DNA of 64,000 nucleotides from Bacteroidales bacterium. GTDB taxonomy: Bacteria; Bacteroidota; Bacteroidia; Bacteroidales; P3. A model generated the notes under the pieces. It made no database searches. It was not told the DNA's origin and worked only from the letters and a program-made list of their open reading frames with translations. Of this stretch, positions 51,064-58,890 are shown one piece after another. The stretch is from NCBI GenBank assembly GCA_016283175.1, contig JAEEMK010000038.1, positions 1-64,000 on the forward strand, in the 5' to 3' direction. A program made the translations under genes and the position numbers. Position 1 is the stretch's first letter; every line of letters starts with the position of its first letter.

Positions 51064-51200
51064 CACAAAAAAAATATTCTATAGCAACAAATAATAATCA
51101 AACACATTAAGGTATTGTTAGACAATATATAAGCAAGAGAACGCCTTTTAAATTCCGTATCGTTTTTTTTGCCTAAGCTTTAGCAAATCATATTTTTTCG

Positions 51201-51208
51201 TAAATTTG
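51201..51208 (+). promoter_or_regulatory. Predicted -7 box of the partner-switch/alarmone operon
   Basis: TAAATTTG fits TAnnTTTG, 81 bases before the SpoIIE ATG. The -33 is only TTTA (51179-51182, spacer 18). Confidence 0.55.
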
Positions 51209-51288
51209 CAAGGTCGTATACTATGCGACAGGCAGTTCAATATACCATTAATTATGTATGTAACAAGTAAATAAATACAGATTTCAAT

Positions 51289-53157
51289 ATGGGGAAAAGG
51301 TCTTTTTCACGTCGGTTGAGTTGGCGCATCATAGGCATTGCGTCGGCAATTGTTGTCACGATGCTTTTGACAGTGGGCATTGTTTCGAATAACATAATTG
51401 CCGACGAGGCCACGCGAGCAGCACAGCATATACTGCACGGCACCATCAGCGAGATTGAGCGTCCGCTGGGCCACGTGGAGATTATTACGGCCACGGTGGC
51501 TGCCCACGCCGCCCCGATTGCCGCAAGCGGCAAGCCCTCGGCCGAGGCAATTCATTCGCTATTGCAGCAGACTGTGCGTTTGGACACGCTTGTCACTGGC
51601 TGTTCAATGATTGTGCCTGGCAAAACGGGCAACACAACCTACTATTGCTTTGCCGACGCCGAGGGAACGATGCACAGCGGCATTCTCGACACCATACGCG
51701 CCGAGGCAAGGTATATCGACGCTATGACGGCTGCTGTCGCCAAGAAGGGTCAGGCGCTATGGACCGACCCGCACCGGCAGCTGGGCTTTCAGGATGCCCG
51801 TTCCATTACGTACTGCTATCCTGTGTATGCCGAAGGCCGTTTGTTGGCCATCATCACTTCCGACCTGTCGATTGAATGGATGGAGCACAAGGTTGAGTCG
51901 CTGCGTCCCTACAAGAACTCGCTGACGTCGATTCTGTGCAGCGGAGGAGGGGTGATAGGAATCAAAGACACCAATATGCTGGCACAGATACGTAAATCGT
52001 TTGCCGAGGACAAAGAATTGGCATCGCTAGGCGAGGATCTGCTGTCGGGCAAGGACAGCCTGCGACGCAAAATAGGCAGAGGCAAAAACATCTCGTTTGT
52101 GGTCTTCGGCCCATTGCACAACGGATGGACGCTGAGTTTGACGTGCCTGTATCGCGACGTGCTGTCGAGGGTGGCGAAGATGCAGATGAATCTTCTGATT
52201 ATAGGTGTGCTTGGCCTGCTCATCCTGTTCATTGTCTGCCGTCTTGTTATACGTCGCCTGTCGATGCCTATCACGCAGCTGTCGGAGTCGGCACTGAATA
52301 TGGCCAAGGGCGACTTCAAGGCCGAGCTGCCTGAGATAAAGAGCCAGGACGAGATGAAAAACCTCAGGGACAGCTTTGTCTTTATGCAGAACTCCATAGC
52401 CGACTACATCGAGGAACTGAAGACCACCACGGCCGCCAACGAGAGAATGGAGTCGGAACTGGGCGTGGCACGCAACATACAGATGGGTATGCTGCGCACC
52501 GACTTCCCACCGCAGCTCCACGCACTGCTCAACCCTGCCAAGGAGGTGGGTGGCGACCTGTATGACTATATCCTCAAGGACAAGACCCTCTATTTCGCCG
52601 TGGGTGATGTCAGCGGCAAGGGTGTGCCTGCATCGCTGATGATGGCCATCACGAGGGCGGCACTGCGTTTCGTGTCAAGCCTCAACCTGCCTATGAACGA
52701 GACGATGAACCGCATAAACAGCAGCGTGTGCGACATCAACAGCAACAATATGTTCGTCACCCTCTTCGTGGGCCGCATTGACCTGACGACGGGACATATG
52801 GAATATTGCAACGCCGGTCACAACCCGATAATGATACTGCCCGAGGGCGGCAAGCCCTATTTTCTGAAGGCAAAGCCCAATCTGGCCGTAGGCCTGTTCG
52901 AAGACTTCCCCTACCAGTCGGAATGCATCGACATAGCGACCGGGACCCGCATCGTGGCCTATACCGACGGCGTCAACGAGGCAGAGAACGCCGACAAGGC
53001 GCTGTTCGGCAACGACAGACTGCTGCAGTGGGCCGAAGGAGTGGATGGCAACGACAGCGAACAGGCCGTGGTAGAAAGTCTTTACGACGCCGTGAAGGCC
53101 TTTGCCGCCGCCAATCCGCAGAACGACGACATAACGATTATGAGTATCAAACTCTGA
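51289..53157 (+). CDS. Membrane sensor SpoIIE/RsbU-type PP2C phosphatase
   Basis: The 622 residues have TM1 at about 13-33, a periplasmic sensor domain at 35-298 (double Cache-like: ALWTDPHRQLGFQDARSITYCYPVY), TM2 at about 301-321, a HAMP linker (322-375, with SMPITQLSESALNMAKGDF), and a SpoIIE PP2C domain (390-622). Metal ligands are visible in GGDLYDY (D423), VGDVSGKGVPASLMM (D440) and NDDIT near the end. It would dephosphorylate the downstream STAS protein in response to an outside signal. First gene of a tight operon (26 bases to the next). Confidence 0.92.
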   Translation: MGKRSFSRRLSWRIIGIASAIVVTMLLTVGIVSNNIIADEATRAAQHILHGTISEIERPLGHVEIITATVAAHAAPIAASGKPSAEAIHSLLQQTVRLDTLVTGCSMIVPGKTGNTTYYCFADAEGTMHSGILDTIRAEARYIDAMTAAVAKKGQALWTDPHRQLGFQDARSITYCYPVYAEGRLLAIITSDLSIEWMEHKVESLRPYKNSLTSILCSGGGVIGIKDTNMLAQIRKSFAEDKELASLGEDLLSGKDSLRRKIGRGKNISFVVFGPLHNGWTLSLTCLYRDVLSRVAKMQMNLLIIGVLGLLILFIVCRLVIRRLSMPITQLSESALNMAKGDFKAELPEIKSQDEMKNLRDSFVFMQNSIADYIEELKTTTAANERMESELGVARNIQMGMLRTDFPPQLHALLNPAKEVGGDLYDYILKDKTLYFAVGDVSGKGVPASLMMAITRAALRFVSSLNLPMNETMNRINSSVCDINSNNMFVTLFVGRIDLTTGHMEYCNAGHNPIMILPEGGKPYFLKAKPNLAVGLFEDFPYQSECIDIATGTRIVAYTDGVNEAENADKALFGNDRLLQWAEGVDGNDSEQAVVESLYDAVKAFAAANPQNDDITIMSIKL

Positions 53158-53183
53158 CTAAAACATTAACCATAATTTAGCCA

Positions 53184-53585
53184 ATGAAAAAACGATTCAA
53201 TCCAATCAAAGACAAGAGTAGCGAGATTATAGAGTTCCTGATGGCATCGCCCGATATGCCCGACGATGAGGCACTGTGTTTCAAGTTGCGTCTCTCAATC
53301 GAGGAAGCCGTTGAGAATGTGGTGCGCTATGCCTACGACGGTGGCATAGGCTGGCTTGAGGCCGGCACCAGCCTTGACCACGACTCGCTCATCCTCACCA
53401 TCGAGTTGCGCGACGCCGGCGTGCCGTTCAATCCGCTCGAGAAAGACGACCCCGACATCACCCTATCGGCCGAGGAACGCGAAATCGGCGGACTCGGCAT
53501 TTTCCTCTGCAAGAAGATGATGGACAGCATCCAATATCGCTATGAGGACGGCAACAATATTCTTACTATGACTAAAAAAGTTTGA
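53184..53585 (+). CDS. RsbW-like serine kinase (HATPase_c_2), anti-sigma-type
   Basis: The 133 residues form a short GHKL ATPase: KLRLSIEEAVENVVRYAY (N-box with Glu and Asn), LRDAGVPFNPL (G1), IGGLGIFLCKKMMD (G2). Relatives phosphorylate a STAS antagonist and bind a target such as a sigma factor. No sigma-B family gene is here, so the target is probably something else. It lies 26 bases after the phosphatase and 2 bases before the STAS gene. Confidence 0.9.
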   Translation: MKKRFNPIKDKSSEIIEFLMASPDMPDDEALCFKLRLSIEEAVENVVRYAYDGGIGWLEAGTSLDHDSLILTIELRDAGVPFNPLEKDDPDITLSAEEREIGGLGIFLCKKMMDSIQYRYEDGNNILTMTKKV

Positions 53586-53587
53586 CA

Positions 53588-53890
53588 ATGAACGTAACAA
53601 TAACCAACCAAGACAATAAGACTCTTGTGGTCCTCGACGGCAGGCTTGATACAAGCAATGCCGACCAGTTTCAGCAGGACATAGCGCCACTGATGGAAGG
53701 CGACAAACCCGATATCGACATCGACTGCGCAGCTATGAGCTATACCTCGTCGCAGGGACTGCGTCTGTTCCTGATGCTGCAGAAAAGCGTTATGGCCCGT
53801 GGCGGAAAAATGGTGATGCGCAATATGAACCCGCAGGTCAAGGAGGTGTTCGACATCACCGGTTTTTCAAACATTATAACCATCATATAA
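53588..53890 (+). CDS. RsbV-like STAS-domain antagonist
   Basis: The ATG at 53588 is chosen; a TTG six bases upstream is also in frame. The 100 residues are a single STAS domain: TLVVLDGRLDTSNADQF, then MSYTSSQGLRLFLMLQK around the phospho-acceptor serine (S54/S55), in which the usual D-S-S-G reads T-S-S-Q. The RsbW-like kinase would phosphorylate it and the SpoIIE protein would dephosphorylate it. It lies 8 bases before the alarmone synthetase gene. Confidence 0.9.
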   Translation: MNVTITNQDNKTLVVLDGRLDTSNADQFQQDIAPLMEGDKPDIDIDCAAMSYTSSQGLRLFLMLQKSVMARGGKMVMRNMNPQVKEVFDITGFSNIITII

Positions 53891-53898
53891 AGCAACCT

Positions 53899-54993
53899 AT
53901 GAAGCTCGATATGCACTGCGAGATGATTCTTGACGAGTATCGTGAGCGCCTGCCGCTCTTCGAGCGAATCAAGAACCTCATTATTGAGCAGCTTCGCGCT
54001 TGTCTCGACGAGAACCACATAGTTGTGGCGGGTCTTGAAGCACGCATAAAGACGGAGAAAAGCCTGACAGGCAAACTTGAACTGAAAGGCTACAAGTATC
54101 GCACCATCGACGATATTACCGACATTCTCGGGGCACGCATCATCACCTTCTTCAGCGACGAGGTCGACATCATATCGGCACTAGTTGAAAAGATGTTCGA
54201 CATTGACTGGGACAACTCGGTCGACAAACGCAAAATGCTTGAAATAGACCGCTTCGGATATATGTCGCTCCACTATATCTGCCGCATTCCGCCATCGATG
54301 TGCAGCGACCCGGCAGTGCCTGAACTCAACCAGATACGTTTCGAGATACAGATGCGCAGCACCCTGCAGCACGTGTGGGCCAATATGCAGCACGATATGG
54401 GCTACAAAAGCGACGTAGAAATACCTGTAGAATACCAGCGCAATATGAGCCGTCTGGCAGGTATGCTCGAACTTGCCGACGAACAGTTCAGCCGCATCCG
54501 CAAGGAGATTATTGACTATCGCCGCAACGTGCAATCACTCGTGGCTAGCGGCAACTTCGACGAGGTGCCCCTCAACGGCGACACTTTCCGCAGTTACTGC
54601 GAACTAAAGCCCTTCCAGCGCCTGGCTGACAAGATTGCCACCATCAACCAGGCCGAGATGTATGAAGACAGTCTAATGCCATACTACAACGTCCTGATAC
54701 ATATGAATATGAAGACCATCGGCGACGTGGAACGTATGCGCATTGATTGCAGCGACGGAGCCTACCAACTTGCTTTGATACAACTGGCTGGCACGGGGCT
54801 TGACATTGTGGCTTACTCGGTGGCGCTGCAAAACATCTGCATTGTACAGATACTAAAGCAGGGTTTTGGAGAAGCCGGCCTGGTGCGCCTATTCGCCGGG
54901 CTTTACGGCGAGACACCCTACAACGCTCAACGTGCCCACCGCATTTTTGAACAGGCACAGAAGATTAACTTAATCAATTGTGAATCACTATGA
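53899..54993 (+). CDS. RelA/SpoT-domain (p)ppGpp synthetase, stand-alone
   Basis: The 364 residues have a nucleotidyltransferase domain (about 40-175): ARIKTEKSL (R49, K51, S55), ITDILGARI (D75, R80), FGYMSLHYI (Y121, H125), FEIQMRSTLQHVWANM (E149). These match the active centre of ppGpp synthetases, so activity is likely. There is no HD, TGS or ACT domain, so it is a small alarmone synthetase with a long helical C-terminal extension (180-364) of unknown role. It would add pyrophosphate from ATP to GDP or GTP. Its stop overlaps the hydrolase ATG by four bases. Confidence 0.88.
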   Translation: MKLDMHCEMILDEYRERLPLFERIKNLIIEQLRACLDENHIVVAGLEARIKTEKSLTGKLELKGYKYRTIDDITDILGARIITFFSDEVDIISALVEKMFDIDWDNSVDKRKMLEIDRFGYMSLHYICRIPPSMCSDPAVPELNQIRFEIQMRSTLQHVWANMQHDMGYKSDVEIPVEYQRNMSRLAGMLELADEQFSRIRKEIIDYRRNVQSLVASGNFDEVPLNGDTFRSYCELKPFQRLADKIATINQAEMYEDSLMPYYNVLIHMNMKTIGDVERMRIDCSDGAYQLALIQLAGTGLDIVAYSVALQNICIVQILKQGFGEAGLVRLFAGLYGETPYNAQRAHRIFEQAQKINLINCESL

Positions 54994-56426
54994 ACAATCC
55001 ATTAGAAACCTCTTTATTCGACAAAGCCGCACACTTCGCCATCGATGCCCACAGCGGTACTGAACGGCGCGGCAAGGGCTTCCCCTACATCCTTCACCCG
55101 ATGGAGGCAGCATCGATAGTGGCAACCATCACCGGCGACCCTGAAATGCTGGCAGCTGCAGTGCTGCACGACGTGGTCGAAGACACCGACGTTACCATTG
55201 AGCAGATACGCGATACCTTTGGCGACCGCGTAGCACAACTGGTGCAACACGAAACGGCACCCAAAGACAAAAGCCTCAGCTGGCAGCAAAAGAAGCAGAA
55301 ACAGCTTGAGCAGCTTATGGCTGCCGACCGCGACAGCAAGATTGTGGCCATAGGCGACAAACTGTCGAATATGCGCGGCGTGGCCAACGACTACAGCCTG
55401 ATTGGCGAGAAATTATGGAGCCGATTCCACGCGCCTGGTGGCAAGAAGGACATAGAATGGTACTATCGTGGATTGGCCGGGGCACTCTTTGAACTTTCCG
55501 AAACACTGCCTTACCAGGAGTTTCTGCGCCTGCTCGACAACACTTTCGGTCCAATGGACTATGAGACGGCTGTGCACGTCGACCTCAACGACTACGAAGA
55601 AAGCGGTGGCGGCTATTTCGCCACAAGCTACAACCATCGCGACGGCCAGACAATGGTGAAATTCTATAATGCCGACGTCGACAAGTCCATACCACAGACC
55701 GAGTTGCAGATGGCATACGCAGTGATGCGTATGGGACTCCCTACGCCAACACCAGGACGTTTCGTTACCGACGGCACACGCTTCGGCGCCGAATTCCGCC
55801 GCATCAATCCTAAAGAGTCCTTCTCGCGCTACGTAAGCAACCGTCCCGACAGTTACGAGCAGATAGCTCACCGCTTTGCACGTATGTGCCGCCAGCTGCA
55901 CAGCACACCTTGCAACACTGCAGTATTCTCCTCGGAAAAGGAAAACGCAATCCGCGAAGTGATGCAGAGCCAGCGCTTCAACGAGGCAGAGAAACAGAAA
56001 GTCATCGACTTCATCAGTCAGGTGCCAGACAGCCAGACCTGTCTGCACGGCGATATGCATATCGGCAACGTCATAACCACAGCACTCGGCGAGGACGACC
56101 CGTCCTTGGTTCACGACTTCTGGATTGACCTTGGCGACTTCCGTTGGGGCAACCCATTCTTCGACCTCGGAATGTTCTACTTTACCTGCTCAAACAACGA
56201 GACGGAAATCACGCAACACTTGTTCCATCTTGACCCATCGATGATGCGTCGCATCTGGAATGTGTTTATCCGCGACTATTACGGCATCAGCAGCGACGAC
56301 GAACAACGTGCCGCAGAGAAAGCTATAGAACCATTCGCAGCCCTCAAGATGATTCATTTCGACACCATCAAGCCTATGCCCGACGGCCTCATTGCCTTCG
56401 TACGCCACGCTTTGGGGCTGGATTAA
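54990..56426 (+). CDS. HD alarmone-hydrolase domain fused to APH-type kinase
   Basis: The 478 residues hold two enzymes. Residues 1-185 are an HD domain like the SpoT hydrolase: ILHPMEA (H36), VLHDVVEDTD (H60, D61, E64, D65) and GDKLSNMR (D123, N127); all metal and catalytic residues are intact. Residues 190-478 are an aminoglycoside-phosphotransferase-like kinase: K224 in MVKFY, CLHGDMHIGN (HGD at 353-355, N360) and WIDLGDFRWGNPFFDLG. Such APH domains occur in a Fibrobacter-type paralogous family (TIGR02172, by recollection). The start overlaps the synthetase stop (ATGA). It probably removes the pyrophosphate added by the synthetase; the kinase target is unknown. Confidence 0.88.
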   Translation: MNNPLETSLFDKAAHFAIDAHSGTERRGKGFPYILHPMEAASIVATITGDPEMLAAAVLHDVVEDTDVTIEQIRDTFGDRVAQLVQHETAPKDKSLSWQQKKQKQLEQLMAADRDSKIVAIGDKLSNMRGVANDYSLIGEKLWSRFHAPGGKKDIEWYYRGLAGALFELSETLPYQEFLRLLDNTFGPMDYETAVHVDLNDYEESGGGYFATSYNHRDGQTMVKFYNADVDKSIPQTELQMAYAVMRMGLPTPTPGRFVTDGTRFGAEFRRINPKESFSRYVSNRPDSYEQIAHRFARMCRQLHSTPCNTAVFSSEKENAIREVMQSQRFNEAEKQKVIDFISQVPDSQTCLHGDMHIGNVITTALGEDDPSLVHDFWIDLGDFRWGNPFFDLGMFYFTCSNNETEITQHLFHLDPSMMRRIWNVFIRDYYGISSDDEQRAAEKAIEPFAALKMIHFDTIKPMPDGLIAFVRHALGLD

Positions 56427-56644
56427 TGAGTTCTGGAAATAGAATTCTTTATTAAAAATCGGATCAATATCAGGTTCGAAAGTTGACTTTTATGCCAAAT
56501 ACCTACGTTTATGCATAATAGTATGTCAACCATTTTGTTCTTATGGTTGAAAAGCGACGTTTTTTTTGCATTGATGGACTATCGGCTATAACCTTTGCAA
56601 TAATATAAATTTATGAAAAATTTACAAAAAAAATCTCCGAAAAA

Positions 56645-56676
56645 TTTGGTGGATATAAAAATTACTCGTAATTTTG
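56645..56676 (+). promoter_or_regulatory. Predicted promoter of the third T9SS protein gene
   Basis: TTTG (56645-56648), 20 nt, TAATTTTG (56669-56676): full consensus, followed by ATG at 56704. Confidence 0.75.
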
Positions 56677-56703
56677 CACTTTGGAATCCAAATCTTTAGA
56701 GCT

Positions 56704-58806
56704 ATGAAAAAATCTTTATTTCTTTTGTTTTGCCTGACGCTTCTTGTGTCGGGAAGGGCAGTTGCCGATGTGGGCGACACGCTTTCGTATTGCGGCAATA
56801 GCACTTTAGCTACACGTATTGGTGTGAACAACACTACAACCACTATCTATTGGGGCATTATGCTGCCAGCAAGCCAGCTGACTGGACACGACTCGGTGAT
56901 GAGTGTTTTGCTCTATGTCGCAGCGTCCGACACCGGCACCTACACCGTTTCGCTTTATCAGGGCGGCACTACGGCACCTCAGACGCAGATCCGCACCCAA
57001 ACGTTCAACATCAATTCATCTGTTGCCGGAGGCTGGGTCAATCTTGCGTTTACCAACCCCGCAGCCATTGTTTCCGGTCAAAACCTATGGGTTATCGCTT
57101 CGAACACTGATGTGCTGTACCCAGCTGCGGCTTGTGCATATACCGGTGATCCCAACAGCAATTTCCTTTCGACCAATGGCAGTTCGTGGATGCACGCGAC
57201 ATCCGATGTCGGCCTTCCGCAAAGCTATTCGTGGCTTATCAAATGTGTGACTCACACATCGGCCAATCCCGCTCCTACTATAATCGCCAGCGGCCCTGCT
57301 ATGGGTGCCGTGGGCGAGCAGCTTACCTTTACAGCTATTGCGAGCACGGGCGCCAACGTGACTTGGCAGCTCAACGGAGGCACCCCTTCGACGGCTACAG
57401 GCAATACGGCTACCGCCACGTGGAACACTCCCGGCACTTATAATATTATTGCTACTGCCACTAACGCCAATGGTGCATCGAGTGACACGGTGGTTCTTTC
57501 TGTTTTCGACTGCCCGGAAATCACTGCTTTCCCCTACACGATGGGATTTGAGAGCACCGACCCTGTTGCCTGCTGGACAGTGCTTGATGCCGACGGCGAC
57601 GGATACTCGTGGGATCCGTTGACCTTCTCAACGACCGAACAGGCACACACTGGCTCGGGATGCATCAGTTCGGCTTCGTATATCAATGGTCCCGGAGTGC
57701 TCGAGCCCGACAACTGGCTTATTTCACCGCAGATATATCTACCTCAGGGTAATGGATTTACACTTTCCTTCTTTGTCGGTGCCGTGGACCAGAACTATTA
57801 TGCCGAGCACTATGGCGTATATATTTCCACTACGGGAATGAATCCGTCGGATTTTACACTCCTGCAGCAATACGACGTTACCACTGTGGATTGGACGCAG
57901 AAAACAATCAACCTCGACAACTATGCCGGACAGCACGTTTATATTGCTTTCAGGCACTTTGACGTGAGCGATATGTACTGGATGAAGATTGACGATGTCA
58001 CTATTACAATGCAGCAACCGAGTACATATCCTGTATCGTTCGTCTGCGAAGGAAGTATTGTGGGCACTGTAAGTACATCTGCTTCGGACAACAACACCCT
58101 CTGCGGGCAGCAGCTTGCAATGGATTCTGAACACCCGACCAATATCTACATCACTTGCCAGAAGTTTGAATACCACCTTGAAGCCTTGTACGTTAACGAT
58201 GTAAACCGTATGAACGATGTGCAAATCAATACTGGCGACGTGGAGGATGTCTATGTCTTCGCTTTCCAACCTGTCGAGGCTTCGACTATTCGTGCGGTCT
58301 TTGTGGGACGTAATGTGACTGTCACTGTAAATGCCAACCCAGCACAAGGCGGCACTGTAGAGGGTAGCGGAACATACCACTATATGGATACTGTTGAAAT
58401 AAAGGCTATACCCAACCAAGGCTACGTTTTCACCGGATGGAACGACGGCAACAACAGCAATCCGCGCCAGGTGGTGGTTACGACAAACGTTACATACACC
58501 GCAAATTTCCAGCCGACTTCTGACATTAATACTACGGAAGAACAGACACTGGCTTTGGATATCTATCCTAACCCCGCCTCGGATGTGGTATGTGTCAACG
58601 TGCAAAACTCGAGCCTTATAGCTGGCAAATACGAAGTAGCAATTATAGACCTTAGCGGACGCATATGCCAAACGGCATCTGTCAATGGTGGCAACAGCAA
58701 TGTGGACATTATTCGTTTGGATGTTTCAGGTTTGCCAAAGGGATCCTATTTCATTCGTATCCAAAATAACGGTGTAAACCTTGTACGCAAGTTTGTCAAG
58801 AAATAG
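56704..58806 (+). CDS. Secreted multi-domain protein with T9SS sorting domain
   Basis: The frame is open from 56674, but the ATG at 56704 begins the signal peptide (MKKSLFLLFCLTLLVSGRAVA), giving 700 residues. Domains: a beta-sandwich (25-185), a PKD-like domain (about 190-265, GAVGEQLTFTAIASTGANVTW), a MAM/choice-of-anchor-like module (270-435, DNWLISPQIYLPQ and WMKIDDVTI), an InlB-type bacterial repeat near 530-600 (YVFTGWNDG) and a T9SS type-A signal (DIYPNPASDVVCVNV ... GLPKGSYFIRIQ ... KFVKK). Surface adhesin or enzyme-carrier; no catalytic motif seen. Confidence 0.88.
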   Translation: MKKSLFLLFCLTLLVSGRAVADVGDTLSYCGNSTLATRIGVNNTTTTIYWGIMLPASQLTGHDSVMSVLLYVAASDTGTYTVSLYQGGTTAPQTQIRTQTFNINSSVAGGWVNLAFTNPAAIVSGQNLWVIASNTDVLYPAAACAYTGDPNSNFLSTNGSSWMHATSDVGLPQSYSWLIKCVTHTSANPAPTIIASGPAMGAVGEQLTFTAIASTGANVTWQLNGGTPSTATGNTATATWNTPGTYNIIATATNANGASSDTVVLSVFDCPEITAFPYTMGFESTDPVACWTVLDADGDGYSWDPLTFSTTEQAHTGSGCISSASYINGPGVLEPDNWLISPQIYLPQGNGFTLSFFVGAVDQNYYAEHYGVYISTTGMNPSDFTLLQQYDVTTVDWTQKTINLDNYAGQHVYIAFRHFDVSDMYWMKIDDVTITMQQPSTYPVSFVCEGSIVGTVSTSASDNNTLCGQQLAMDSEHPTNIYITCQKFEYHLEALYVNDVNRMNDVQINTGDVEDVYVFAFQPVEASTIRAVFVGRNVTVTVNANPAQGGTVEGSGTYHYMDTVEIKAIPNQGYVFTGWNDGNNSNPRQVVVTTNVTYTANFQPTSDINTTEEQTLALDIYPNPASDVVCVNVQNSSLIAGKYEVAIIDLSGRICQTASVNGGNSNVDIIRLDVSGLPKGSYFIRIQNNGVNLVRKFVKK

Positions 58807-58827
58807 CCATTCTCGAAACGCTAAAAT

Positions 58828-58868
58828 CAAAGCGACTCATCGGTCTTAAGCCTTTGAGTCGCTTTTTA
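58828..58868 (+). terminator. Terminator after the third T9SS gene
   Basis: AAAGCGACTCA pairs with TGAGTCGCTTT across a 15-nt loop, followed by TTATATGG. Confidence 0.85.
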
Positions 58869-58890
58869 TATGGATAAAAATCGTAGTTTA

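Noticed and set aside
51289-53890. A classic sigma-B control module
   Set aside because: No sigma-factor gene is in or near the operon and Bacteroidota generally lack sigma-B; the following genes are alarmone enzymes instead.
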